Part shown: one piece after another, positions 55,172 through 63,989 of the stretch
How the letters are laid out: every line of letters begins with the position of its first letter
Position numbering within the stretch: position 1 is the first letter of the stretch
DNA from: DATMRF01 sp035566435
GTDB lineage: Bacteria; Verrucomicrobiota; Verrucomicrobiia; Limisphaerales; UBA8199
DNA length: 64,000 nucleotides
Direction: 5' to 3'
Assembly: GCA_035566435.1 (NCBI GenBank)
Contig: DATMRF010000117.1
Span: 1-64,000 of the forward strand
Notes under the pieces: generated by a model
Databases searched by the model: none
What the model saw: the letters and a program-made list of their open reading frames with translations, nothing else
Told to the model about the DNA's origin: nothing
Made by a program: the position numbers and the translations under genes

Positions 55172-57394
55172 ATGAGACAACTGCGCACCATCTTTGCCCT
55201 GGCGGTGGTTTTGCTCGCATGTCCTGGTGTTCTGCGTGCCCAGCAGCAGCCGGAGACAAAACTGGAGATCGTACCTCGCAACCTTGAGCAAGGCGGGGGC
55301 CTTGTGACCGACCTGAGCACGGGGTTCACCATTGCTACGAACGGGGTGCTCGTCAAATACGGCGAGGCGGTGTTGACGGCGGATAATGCCACCATCGATC
55401 CTTCGACGGGCGACATTACGGCCGACGGCGAGGTGCGGATTCAGCAGGATGAGCAACTTTGGGCCAGCGAACACGTTCGTTACAATTACAAAACTCACCA
55501 GATGGTGGCGGAGCAGTTTCGCACGGGTGAGACTCCTGTTTTCGCTGCGGGGGCGGGTTTGCACGGGGATATCACAAACCGCATTTATACTGCCACCAAC
55601 GCGGTGCTGACCACGGACGACGTCGCGAGGCCGGCTTTCAAAGTCAAAGCCCGGCGGATTGAAATCATTCCGGGCAAGCGGATTCGGGCCTACGGCGCGA
55701 CGCTTTACATTGGCAACGTTCCGTCGTTTTATTTTCCGTACTTTTCCCGAAGCATCGGCGAGCACTCGAATAATTTCAATTTCACTCCCGGCTTCCGGAG
55801 CCTCTTCGGTCCGTTCCTCCTGGGCAGGTACACCTGGTATTATAGCGACGAACTGGATGGCGTTTTTCGTGCGGATTACCGGCTGAAACGCGGTCCGGGC
55901 GTCGGGCCCGACATCAATTATCATTTCGGCAAGTGGGGGGAGGGGACGCTCCGCTACTATTACACCCACGACGACGATTCGACTGCCGATCAACTAGGCG
56001 TCGAAATCCCGCGAGACCGTCAGCGGGTCTATTTTTCCTACGAGGCCAACCCGGCCACCAACCTCTATCTCAAAGGCCTGTTCCGTTACGAGAGCGACCT
56101 GGCCGTCACGCGTGACTTCTTTGAAGGTGAATATCTCCGGAACCCGCAGCCCAACTCGTTTTTGGAAGCGAATAAGTTCTGGGACAATTTCAGCGTCGAT
56201 GCGTTTGCGCAGCCACGGTTGAATCGATTTCTGGAAACGGTTGAGCGCCTGCCGGACGTCAAAGTGACTGGGTACCGGCAGGAAATCGGGGCGTCGCCGC
56301 TTTATTATGAGAGCGACAGTTCGGTGGGCTACTACCGCCGTCTGTTCGCCGTGGACCAGGGCACCAACGGGCCGCCGTCGGGTTTGAACTACCAGGCCGG
56401 GCGCGCCGACACCTACCACCAGGTGGTGCTGCCGCTGACCTTGTTCGGCTGGCTCAACTTCACGCCGCGCGTGGGCGGGCGCGGAACGTACTACAGCGAG
56501 GCCTCGGGCCCCGGCGCCACGACGGACGAACAAACCCGGGGCGTCCTCAACACCGGCGCGGAGGTTTCGTTCAAGGCCTATCGCCTGTGGCCCAACATCC
56601 GCAGCACGTTTTTCGACGTTGACGGCTTGCGCCATATTCTTGAGCCGTCGGCTAATTATGTCTTTGTGCCTTCCCCCACCGTCGCCCCGAGCCAGTTGCC
56701 GCAATTCGATTATGAACTCCCAAGCCTGCGTTTGCTGCCGAATGAATTCCCCGACTTCAACGCGATTGATTCCATCGACAGCCAAAACGTCATTCGCTGG
56801 GGCCTCCACAACAAATTGCAGACCAAGCGCGAAGGGGAGGTCGTCAATCTGGTGGACTGGAATGTCTATGCGGACTGGCGATTGAAACCGCGCGCCGATC
56901 AGACCACGTTCTCTGATCTCTACTCCGACGTCACTCTCAGGCCCGGCTCCTGGCTGACCGTCGAATCGCTCACCCGGTATGACTTGAACACGGGCGAATG
57001 GCGCATGGCTTTCGATACGGTGACCATCCACCCCAGCACGATCTGGAGCTGGCGAATCGGCCAGTATTATTTGCGCGACGATCTGAGCCTTTCGCCGACC
57101 GCGCTGGGCGCCGGCAACAATGTCTATACGAGCGCGATTTACTACCGGCTCAACGAGAACTGGGGCTTCCGCATGAACCACTATTTCGACGCTCACACCG
57201 GCCGCCTGCAGGAACAGTCCTATACCGTCTATCGCGACCTGCGCAGTTGGACGGCGGCCCTGTCGTTCCTCAAGCGCAGCAATCCGATCGGGCCGCAGGA
57301 TTTCACGGTTGCGTTCACTTTTTCTTTGAAGGCCTATCCGCATTATCCGCTCGGCACCGATACGGGCGGGCCGTATTCGCTGTTGGGGATGTGA
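55172..57394 (+). CDS. lptD: LptD-like outer membrane lipopolysaccharide assembly protein
   Basis: 740 residues from ATG 55172 with a signal peptide (RQLRTIFALAVVLLACPGVL). An OstA/LptA-like beta-jellyroll comes first (about 35-150: VKYGEAVLTADNATIDPSTG, DITADGEVRIQQDEQLWASE), then IYIGNVPSF-like TLYIGNVPSFYFPYFSRSI and a long barrel of alternating aromatic strands (FNFTPGFRSLFGPFLLGRYT, GEGTLRYYYTHDDDSTAD). LptD inserts lipopolysaccharide into the outer leaflet with LptE. The short tail AYPHYPLGTDTGGPYSLLGM ends the protein. No LptE gene is visible nearby. It shows the cell has a Gram-negative outer membrane. Confidence 0.85.
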   Translation: MRQLRTIFALAVVLLACPGVLRAQQQPETKLEIVPRNLEQGGGLVTDLSTGFTIATNGVLVKYGEAVLTADNATIDPSTGDITADGEVRIQQDEQLWASEHVRYNYKTHQMVAEQFRTGETPVFAAGAGLHGDITNRIYTATNAVLTTDDVARPAFKVKARRIEIIPGKRIRAYGATLYIGNVPSFYFPYFSRSIGEHSNNFNFTPGFRSLFGPFLLGRYTWYYSDELDGVFRADYRLKRGPGVGPDINYHFGKWGEGTLRYYYTHDDDSTADQLGVEIPRDRQRVYFSYEANPATNLYLKGLFRYESDLAVTRDFFEGEYLRNPQPNSFLEANKFWDNFSVDAFAQPRLNRFLETVERLPDVKVTGYRQEIGASPLYYESDSSVGYYRRLFAVDQGTNGPPSGLNYQAGRADTYHQVVLPLTLFGWLNFTPRVGGRGTYYSEASGPGATTDEQTRGVLNTGAEVSFKAYRLWPNIRSTFFDVDGLRHILEPSANYVFVPSPTVAPSQLPQFDYELPSLRLLPNEFPDFNAIDSIDSQNVIRWGLHNKLQTKREGEVVNLVDWNVYADWRLKPRADQTTFSDLYSDVTLRPGSWLTVESLTRYDLNTGEWRMAFDTVTIHPSTIWSWRIGQYYLRDDLSLSPTALGAGNNVYTSAIYYRLNENWGFRMNHYFDAHTGRLQEQSYTVYRDLRSWTAALSFLKRSNPIGPQDFTVAFTFSLKAYPHYPLGTDTGGPYSLLGM

Positions 57395-57431
57395 GCGGCG
57401 AGGGGAGGATTTCAACCACGGATTGACCAGT

Positions 57432-57634
57432 GGGGCTGAGCCGCAACCGAACGTCGCAAAGTGTTTAAAGTGCGGTGGCAGAGCGGAGCGGCGACGGCGC
57501 GTTAGCTTTCGCCAGAACCCTTTTGGTCGTTCGCTAGATCGTTTTCTTCTCACCGGTGCAACCCAACAGCGAAAGCGGTGTCGCGCTCCGCTTGCCACCG
57601 CACTCCATACGCTTCGCGACGTTCAGAGCCCAGT
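57432..57634. mobile_element. ~200-bp MITE-like inverted-repeat element
   Basis: Outer arms at 57450-57490 and 57583-57623 pair over about 40 bases with few mismatches (AACGTCGC at one end, GCGACGTT at the other; shared GTGCGGTGGCA and AGCGGAGCG). Inner arms CGCGTTAGCTTTCGC and GCGAAAGCGGTGTCGCG extend the palindrome. No coding content. It stands 38 bases after the lptD-like gene; the gap 57395-57752 holds only this element and the purine tract. Confidence 0.65.
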
Positions 57635-57648
57635 TGACTCGCTTTCGA

Positions 57649-57701
57649 GGAAGAGGAAGAGAACGAGGAGGAGGAAGAAAAAGGGGACGAGGAAGAGGCT
57701 G
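57649..57701 (+). repeat. Purine-rich tract (GAGGA/GAAGA words)
   Basis: A 53-base stretch made almost entirely of A and G. It shares a 17-base word with the pyrimidine tract at 24586-24602 (opposite strand). Confidence 0.7.
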
Positions 57702-57752
57702 CCGGCGTTGGTTTGCGACTCTGCCGCCCTGTCGGCTTTGCGATCTCTGAGG

Positions 57753-58745
57753 TTAAATGGCCGTGCGCGGCAAGGGGTGGAACTGAAACCGCGCGGGGCG
57801 GATGGCCTCGGCATCCAATTCGGCGGTCAGGTAACCACCGTCCTTCAGCAGTTCAATTCCTGCCAGCGCCGGACACAGGCGCACATTAAACGGGTGCCAG
57901 TACCGCGCTTCGCGCAACGCGGCGCTCAGGCGATTGGCGGTGTGGCCGAGAAAGCGGATTTGCGGCATGCCGGCCAGCCGGCGGCTTTTCCACAACACCA
58001 GGTTGGAGTGCAAATGCCCAATGATCGTCTGCTCGATTTGCGCCAGCCGCGCCTGCACCTCCGGCTCGCGCCATAGGAATGGGAGCGCGCTGGGGTCGTG
58101 GCAAAAAAGCAGCACCTTTTGGTCGGCGCGCAAGTCTGCGAAGGCGCGCCGGACCTCCGTGAGGTGTTCGGCGCGCAAGCGCTTCCATTCCGGCCGCTCG
58201 GCCGGTAGCGTGTCCGGTTCGAAGACCGGCAGCGCGACCAGTGACGAGGCTACTCCCAGCAAAACATACTTCCCGGTCTCCACCCGCCAAAACGGCTCCA
58301 GCCCCAAATCCTGCCGCGCGCGCTGCAAACTGGCCAGCCGCATCCCGCCTCGTCCGCCAACAAAACTGACCTTGCCTAGCTCGTGGTCTCCGTAATTAGC
58401 GCGGAGCCGGGGCCCAAAGTGCTGGCGCAGTTTGGCCAGGCACTCCTGCACGCTCTGGCAGGCGGCGGGATCGCTGACCCCCAAGCAGGCTGAATTGCAG
58501 GAGTAGTCCCCGTTGGCAACGACAAAATCCCAAGGCGCGCTGCGCTTCAGGAACGAGTCGAGCAGGTGGTTTTGGCCCAGGGGATCGCGCAGCCAGATGA
58601 AATGGCGGTAGGCCCGCACCAGCAGGCGGAGCAGCGGGTTGCGCAGGCCCACGAGCTCGAAATCGCGCCCCCGTGCCTGTTCGGCTGCGCTGGCGTAATG
58701 AATGTCGCTCAGGATGCCGAGCGTGTATTCGGATTTCCGGGTCAC
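57753..58745 (-). CDS. Metallophosphoesterase family protein
   Basis: 330 residues, no signal peptide. Calcineurin-like motifs in order: ILSDIHYA (D-x-H), VVANGDYSCNSACLG (GD), NYGDHELGKVSF (GDHE, in place of the usual GNHE), LLFCHDPSALPF (H) and IIGHLHSNLVLW (GHxH). It has a larger insert between motifs than minimal members. Substrate not evident. The start overlaps the histidine kinase stop by four bases, so the two are co-translated. Confidence 0.87.
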   Translation of the reverse strand: MTRKSEYTLGILSDIHYASAAEQARGRDFELVGLRNPLLRLLVRAYRHFIWLRDPLGQNHLLDSFLKRSAPWDFVVANGDYSCNSACLGVSDPAACQSVQECLAKLRQHFGPRLRANYGDHELGKVSFVGGRGGMRLASLQRARQDLGLEPFWRVETGKYVLLGVASSLVALPVFEPDTLPAERPEWKRLRAEHLTEVRRAFADLRADQKVLLFCHDPSALPFLWREPEVQARLAQIEQTIIGHLHSNLVLWKSRRLAGMPQIRFLGHTANRLSAALREARYWHPFNVRLCPALAGIELLKDGGYLTAELDAEAIRPARFQFHPLPRTAI

Positions 58746-59848
58746 CGGCCCTCGGTCACCCTCGGCAGAGTGATGGTAAAAGTCGTCCCTTCTCCCAATC
58801 GGCTGTCGGCGCGGATGGCGCCTCCATGTTCGTTGACGACGCGTTGGGTGACCGCCAAGCCTAGCCCGGTGCCGCTGGGCTTGGTGGTAAAGAAGGGCTC
58901 GAACAGGCGTTCCAGGTTCTCGGGTGCAACCCCGTGACCGGTGTCCTGGATGGCGATCTGGATTTGCGACCCGCCCGCGCCTGCGGATTCCCGCAAGGCC
59001 GCCGGTTCGCTGTCCGCCTCCATTGTTTCGGTTGAAACGGTCAGCCTCCCGTTATAGCCCATCGCTTCGAGGGCGTTGAGCAGCAGATTCACGAACGCCT
59101 GTTCCAGCTCATACTCATCGCCCTCAGTCAGGTCGGCCGCGGCGCGAAAGGAGCGCTGGACGGCGATAGACTTGTCGGCGAGCAGGGGCTGCACCAGGCG
59201 GAGCGAATGTTCCAGCACCTGGTGCACATGGACGGGGCCAAAGGTTGCGGGCGCCGTCGCCGCGAACTTCAGCATGCGGCTAATCATCGCGTCGATGCGT
59301 CCCAACTCCCGGCGGACAACCTTCGCCAATTCAGCGTCCGGATTTTTTTCGAGGAGCAGTTCAATGAAAGTGCGGCTGGCAACCAATGCGTTTTTTATTT
59401 CATGAGCCATGCTGGTGGCCAGGGTGCCGGCATTGGCGAGCCGATCGAGCCGGCGCAGGCGTGCTTCGAATGAACCGGCCCAGGACACGTCGCCAAGCGA
59501 AAGGACTATAGGCGAATCCTGCGCCCCGGGCTGCATGAGCAGGGCTTGAACGCACACGGTGACGTTCCCCCGGATTCCCGCAGTTAACTCCAGCCGCCGG
59601 CTGCCGATGGGGGTGCGCGCCGCGCGAGCCTCGGTGACGAAATCGAGCAGCGGGCCAGGCAGTGAGCTCGAAGCGACGGTAGAATCGCTTTCGGGCGTCA
59701 GGCCGAGAATCCGGCATGCCTCTGCGGTCAGTCGAGCGGTTCTATTTTTTGTTTCGACGATGAGGACGCCGGGAACCCGGTCATCACACGGCGCTTTCGC
59801 CGCATTCGACCCTTCGTGGCTCGGTGCTGATATTACCGGCTCGTTCAT
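58742..59848 (-). CDS. Sensor histidine kinase (PAS-like input, soluble)
   Basis: 368 residues. A PAS-like input region (about 25-125) precedes the HisKA dimerisation helix with phospho-acceptor His149 (TLATSMAHEIKNALVASRTF). The ATPase domain is complete: N box (NLLLNALEAMGYNG), G1 (IQDTGHGVAPENLERLFEPF), F box (FFTTKPSGTGLGLAVTQRVV) and GEGTTFTITLP. No transmembrane segment, so it senses in the cytoplasm. No response regulator lies beside it; its only partner in the operon is the phosphoesterase. Confidence 0.93.
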   Translation of the reverse strand: MNEPVISAPSHEGSNAAKAPCDDRVPGVLIVETKNRTARLTAEACRILGLTPESDSTVASSSLPGPLLDFVTEARAARTPIGSRRLELTAGIRGNVTVCVQALLMQPGAQDSPIVLSLGDVSWAGSFEARLRRLDRLANAGTLATSMAHEIKNALVASRTFIELLLEKNPDAELAKVVRRELGRIDAMISRMLKFAATAPATFGPVHVHQVLEHSLRLVQPLLADKSIAVQRSFRAAADLTEGDEYELEQAFVNLLLNALEAMGYNGRLTVSTETMEADSEPAALRESAGAGGSQIQIAIQDTGHGVAPENLERLFEPFFTTKPSGTGLGLAVTQRVVNEHGGAIRADSRLGEGTTFTITLPRVTEGR

Positions 59849-60023
59849 TGAGTTGCTGCGTGCCGGACGGAGCGTGAGCGCCGAGCATGGAAATGCGGTG
59901 CGCTGTCACAGCCGTGCTTCTGGCGTGCTCGAAGCTCGGCACGAGTGCCGCCCGCGTCACGGAATGCCTGAGATTAGTCCGCTTTGCGGCTCAGAGCAAC
60001 TCAAAAGCCTGCCTGGCTGGGGT

Positions 60024-61325
60024 TTACTTCTGCGAAGCTTTGAGCGCCTGGTCGATATCGCTCTTGATGTCCTCCGCGTCTTCCAGGCCGATCGAAAGGC
60101 GCACATAATCCGCCGTCACCCCGGTTGCAGCCTGCTCTTCCGCGTTCAATTGCTGGTGGGTGGTGGATGCGGGATGAATCACCAGGCTTTTCGCGTCACC
60201 GATATTGGCAAGGTGCGAAAGCATTTTGAGGGAATTGATGAATTTTTTGCCGGCCTCGAGCCCGCCTTTGATGCCGAAGCCAAGAATGCCTCCGAAACCG
60301 TTCTTGAGATACTTTGCGGCCAGGGCGTGGTTCGGGTCCTCGGGTAGTCCGGGGTAGGTCACCCAGGTCACGAGCGGATGCTTTTTGAGGAAGTGAGCGA
60401 TTTCGAGCGCGTTCTGGGAGTGTTGTCGCTGGCGGAGGGGAAGCGTTTCCAGTCCTTGCAGGAACAGGAACGAGTTGAACGGGCTCATCGCCGCGCCGAG
60501 GTCGCGCAGCAACTGCACGCGCGCCTTGATGATGAACGCCACATTGCCGAGGCCGGGAAAGTCGCCGAACACATCCCAGAATTTCAACCCGTGGTAGCTG
60601 GGGTCAGGCTCGGTAAACTCAGGGAACTTGCCGTTGTTCCATTTGAACTTGCCGCCATCAACGAGCACGCCGCCGATCGAGGTGCCATGCCCGCCGATGT
60701 ACTTGGTCGCCGAGGCGACGATGATATCGACCCCATGGTCGAGTGGCCGCACGAGGCCCGCGCCGACGGTGTTGTCCACAATCAACGGCACGCCCGCATC
60801 ATGGGCGATTTTGGCCAGTGCCGCGAAATCCGGCACGTCCAGTTTAGGGTTGCCGATCGTCTCGGCAAAAAGCGCCCGGGTCTTCGGCGTGATGGCCTTG
60901 CGGAAGGCATCCGGGCTGCGCGAATCCACAAACTTCACGTCGCGCCCCAGTTTCGGCAGCGTGTAATGGAACAGTTGGTAAGTGCCACCATAGAGATTGT
61001 TGGCGGAGACGATCTCATCCCCCAGCCGGGTGATGTTGAGCAGCGCGAATGTCGTCGCGGCCTGCCCGGAAGCGACCGCCAGTGCGCCCGTGCCGCCTTC
61101 GAGCGCGGCGATGCGCTGCTCGAACACATCGGTCGTCGGGTTCATGATCCGGGTATAGATGTTCCCGAATTCCTTAAGCGCGAACAAATTGGCCGCGTGT
61201 TCGGTATCCTTGAAGACGAACGAGGTCGTCTGGTAAATCGGCACGGCGCGGGCGCCGGTCGTAGGATCAGGGACCTGGCCGGCGTGTAACGCCAGCGTGC
61301 TAAGGTGCTTGGAAGGCATGCTCAT
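60024..61325 (-). CDS. metY: O-acetylhomoserine sulfhydrylase (PLP-dependent)
   Basis: 433 residues (431 if ATG 61319 is used). The Cys/Met metabolism PLP fold is complete: TLALHAGQVPDPTTGARAVP, YTRIMNPTTDVFEQRIAALE, ALAVASGQAATTFALLNI, PLIVDNTVGAGLVRPLDHG, and the PLP lysine in VASATKYIGGHGTSIGGVLV. The long form of about 430 residues is typical of O-acetylhomoserine (thiol)-lyase, which makes homocysteine from O-acetylhomoserine and sulfide. No methionine biosynthesis neighbours are present. Confidence 0.93.
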   Translation of the reverse strand: MSMPSKHLSTLALHAGQVPDPTTGARAVPIYQTTSFVFKDTEHAANLFALKEFGNIYTRIMNPTTDVFEQRIAALEGGTGALAVASGQAATTFALLNITRLGDEIVSANNLYGGTYQLFHYTLPKLGRDVKFVDSRSPDAFRKAITPKTRALFAETIGNPKLDVPDFAALAKIAHDAGVPLIVDNTVGAGLVRPLDHGVDIIVASATKYIGGHGTSIGGVLVDGGKFKWNNGKFPEFTEPDPSYHGLKFWDVFGDFPGLGNVAFIIKARVQLLRDLGAAMSPFNSFLFLQGLETLPLRQRQHSQNALEIAHFLKKHPLVTWVTYPGLPEDPNHALAAKYLKNGFGGILGFGIKGGLEAGKKFINSLKMLSHLANIGDAKSLVIHPASTTHQQLNAEEQAATGVTADYVRLSIGLEDAEDIKSDIDQALKASQK

Positions 61326-61343
61326 AAACTGCCAAGATTCGCG

Positions 61344-63389
61344 CTACTGGCCGACCTGGAGGGGCCGGATCTTGATGTTGCGAAACTCCACGCGCCCGTG
61401 GTCGCCCTGGAGGGCGAGATAGCCGCTGTCGGATTTGGCGAAACGTGGCATCCTGCCAAATTTGCTTTTCGCAACGCGAGCGTTGAAATCATCGCTGCCC
61501 AGCACGTACTCAAAGTATTTCACGCCATTGATCTCGTGGACGCACTTCTCCGGCGAGATCAACAGCCGAACGTGGTTCCACTGGCCGACCGGCTTGGTCG
61601 CGTCCAGTGGTTTGCCGGTGTTGGGGTCGGTCGGCGGTTGGTAAAGGGCGTACAGCCAGCCGCATCGGACGGGGTCGGCTGCTTTCACGTTGTCTTCGAG
61701 CTGGAACTCCGGACCGGTGGCCCAAACCGCGTTTCCTTCATCCGTCACGTGATACATGATCCCGCTGTTGCCGGCTTCCGAGATGTTGTAATCGAGCTGC
61801 AGCTCGAACCAGCCGAACTTCTCTGGTGTGACGATATCGCCTGCGTTATGCGGGTCGGCGCAAACCAGCGCCCCATCCTTCACTTCCCAGCCAGGGCGGA
61901 CACCCTCGCGCTTGAAGTTATGCCAGCCGCTGAAGTCTGTGCCGTTGAACAGCAACTTCCATCCGGCGGCTTTCTCAACCTCAGTGAGGCTGTTAATGGT
62001 CTCGGCCACTGGTGGGGCGGCGATTTGCTTGTCGACGCTCGTTTTCCATTCGTCGCCGAGTTCCGCCAAGGTTTTGCCGGTGCCCGCTTTCCACAAGTCA
62101 TCGGTGGATTTGCCTTCACGGCAGGTCGCGTTCAGTTTTTTGATTAAACCCTTGTCGTAGGTCTCGACCACATAGTTCAGGAAATTAGCGCTCATGCGGT
62201 AGCCCGCGTCGTATTTGAGTGAAAGATTCCTGCGTGTTCGCAACCAGGTAATATCCGCGCCGTGGCTTTGCGGCTCGTAGATGAACCAGCGGATGTAATC
62301 GGGAATGCCCTCGACCAGCCAGCCTGGCGGGCGAACTCGGGGGACGTCCGGGTTGGCCCGACGGCCGCCGCCATAGCGCTGGATCACATGGACCTCCTCG
62401 TGCAGGATTGCTCCCACGCCTTCACGGGTCAGTTCGTTCTTCAGCCAGGCTGAGTTTACAGTGACATTCGTTCCGCCCGTCGCGGCGACGCCACGCCCTG
62501 GCCGGATGAGCACGCGGAACGCTTTCGGGGGGTTATAACCGTCGCTCGCGAGCATCGCGGCGATTTTGGGATACCACTCCGCCAGAACCGGCGCCAATTT
62601 GTTCTCGGCCCAGTCCTTCAAATCGGGTGCGCCGGAGGTATCGATCGCAATTTCGCAGTAACCATCCGACGAACGGGTCACGTACGGCTCTCCGGGCGCG
62701 TTGCCCGCCGTATCAGCCGCGCCCCCTTCTCCGACGACATCGACCTCGCTGAAGAACGTGTTGCCGAAGTCATCCGTGTCCTCTGTCCGTGAAATATCAA
62801 ACAGCAGGTATTGAAAACTCCCAAGCTTTCCCTCGGAATCGGCGATGCTCACGCCGTACTGCCCACCGGCATCGCCGCTCTTGGGCCGCGTATCGACTTT
62901 CGCGACCAGGTTCCAGCCGCAGGCCTCCGGGTCCGACCCTTTCTTCGGCCGCGCATTGAACCCGTCGGCCTTGCCGTCAGCGCCGTAGAGTTTGTAAAGC
63001 TGGGGCCCGCGATCGCGCGGATGCCACGAATAGGTATTCACCTGCGAAATCGCGACGGCGGCGCCAAGATCGACCGACACCCTGCCGCCATCTGTTCCGG
63101 CATCGAAAAAGAAATTCTCGCCTGGTTGGTCTTCTGCAGTCGAGCCTTTGCCATCGTGCAACTTGTCGAGGTCGCCGCCATTGGCGTCCCGCACGCCGTC
63201 CACAACAGAGAATTCCGCCTTCGTCGCGGCGTCCATGCCCGAGGGCGGGGGAACGTTTTTGAACTTGAACGCCGCGCTCGCGTGTTCGTTGTCGTTATGG
63301 TCAATGACGATTTTAACCTCGCCGGGAGCGATTGCTCCGGAGAGGAGAAAAGTCGAGGCGCCGAGGGCAAGGAGGGCAAAGTTTTTCAT
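61344..63389 (-). CDS. Exported basic-secretory-protein-type metallopeptidase fused to DUF1080
   Basis: 681 residues with a signal peptide (KNFALLALGASTFLLSGAIA). An N-terminal discoidin-like domain (about 30-220) includes VSVDLGAAVAISQVNTYSWH and FQYLLFDISRTEDTDDFGNT. A BSP-type peptidase domain follows (about 240-455) with the zinc motif HEEVH at 330-334 and PPGWLVEGIPDYIRWFI. A DUF1080 domain ends the protein (about 478-680: AAGWKLLFNGTDFSGWHNFK, NSGIMYHVTDEGN, GQWNHVRLLISPEKCVHEIN, GRVEFRNIKIRPL). The combination suggests a protein that acts on glycoprotein or cell-wall material outside the cell. It ends 18 bases upstream of metY. Confidence 0.87.
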   Translation of the reverse strand: MKNFALLALGASTFLLSGAIAPGEVKIVIDHNDNEHASAAFKFKNVPPPSGMDAATKAEFSVVDGVRDANGGDLDKLHDGKGSTAEDQPGENFFFDAGTDGGRVSVDLGAAVAISQVNTYSWHPRDRGPQLYKLYGADGKADGFNARPKKGSDPEACGWNLVAKVDTRPKSGDAGGQYGVSIADSEGKLGSFQYLLFDISRTEDTDDFGNTFFSEVDVVGEGGAADTAGNAPGEPYVTRSSDGYCEIAIDTSGAPDLKDWAENKLAPVLAEWYPKIAAMLASDGYNPPKAFRVLIRPGRGVAATGGTNVTVNSAWLKNELTREGVGAILHEEVHVIQRYGGGRRANPDVPRVRPPGWLVEGIPDYIRWFIYEPQSHGADITWLRTRRNLSLKYDAGYRMSANFLNYVVETYDKGLIKKLNATCREGKSTDDLWKAGTGKTLAELGDEWKTSVDKQIAAPPVAETINSLTEVEKAAGWKLLFNGTDFSGWHNFKREGVRPGWEVKDGALVCADPHNAGDIVTPEKFGWFELQLDYNISEAGNSGIMYHVTDEGNAVWATGPEFQLEDNVKAADPVRCGWLYALYQPPTDPNTGKPLDATKPVGQWNHVRLLISPEKCVHEINGVKYFEYVLGSDDFNARVAKSKFGRMPRFAKSDSGYLALQGDHGRVEFRNIKIRPLQVGQ

Positions 63390-63551
63390 GCGATTTGGCT
63401 GCGCGTCCGAAACGCGGTCATGCTAATGGCCGTTCTTGCGAAGAAAAGGCAAAAATGGGGAGCGTGAATGCGAGGGGTTACTTTCCAGTTTCGCCTGGGG
63501 CAGAGGCGGGGTAGGGTAGGGGGTCACCCGGCATAACGACGCAGCATCATT

Positions 63552-63989
63552 ATGGGCAAAGATATCGACATTAAGCAGGAAATTGAATCTTCGCTGGCGG
63601 CCGTGCAGCGGCTGCGCGATCGCCGGGCCACGTTGCTCGAGGAAATTCAGGAAATCGATCGCTCGCTGGAGGGCATGCAGAAGCAGATCGTTGAGATTCT
63701 GGGGGCCGCTCCCATTGCGTCGGCACCGCAGACATTCTCAGCCAGAATGGTCGAGAAGAAAACCCTCAAACGGGAGCCGGAGCTGACCGTCAATGCCGCC
63801 GTGCTCGAAGTTATTCTCGGCGCCGGCGACGAGATCAGCAAATCCGAAATCCGCATCCAATCAATGAAACTCGCCGGGGCCTTCTCGGAATCGGCCCTGA
63901 ACGCCGCGCTCATGCACTGGGTGGACGAGGGAAACATCGAAAATACCTCCCGGGGTTACTATGCGGCAGTGTCAGCCCGCGGCCGGTAA
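63552..63989 (+). CDS. Small protein with coiled coil and winged-helix-like C-terminus
   Basis: 145 residues. The first 55 form a coiled coil (IESSLAAVQRLRDRRATLLE, EIQEIDRSLEGMQKQIVEIL). After a linker, the C-terminal 70 (VNAAVLEVILGAGDEISKSE, SALNAALMHWVDEGNIENTS, RGYYAAV) look like a winged-helix fold with a beta wing. It may be a DNA-binding or scaffold protein. No family name recognised. Confidence 0.7.
   Translation: MGKDIDIKQEIESSLAAVQRLRDRRATLLEEIQEIDRSLEGMQKQIVEILGAAPIASAPQTFSARMVEKKTLKREPELTVNAAVLEVILGAGDEISKSEIRIQSMKLAGAFSESALNAALMHWVDEGNIENTSRGYYAAVSARGR

Noticed and set aside
55994..57598. 534-residue open frame on the minus strand
   Set aside because: Antisense to the lptD-like barrel gene and extends into the MITE-like element.
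59887..60108. 73-residue plus-strand frame with a signal-like start (MEMRCAVTAVLLACSKLGTS)
   Set aside because: It overlaps the 3' end of metY antisense and has no ribosome binding site; kept only as a curiosity.
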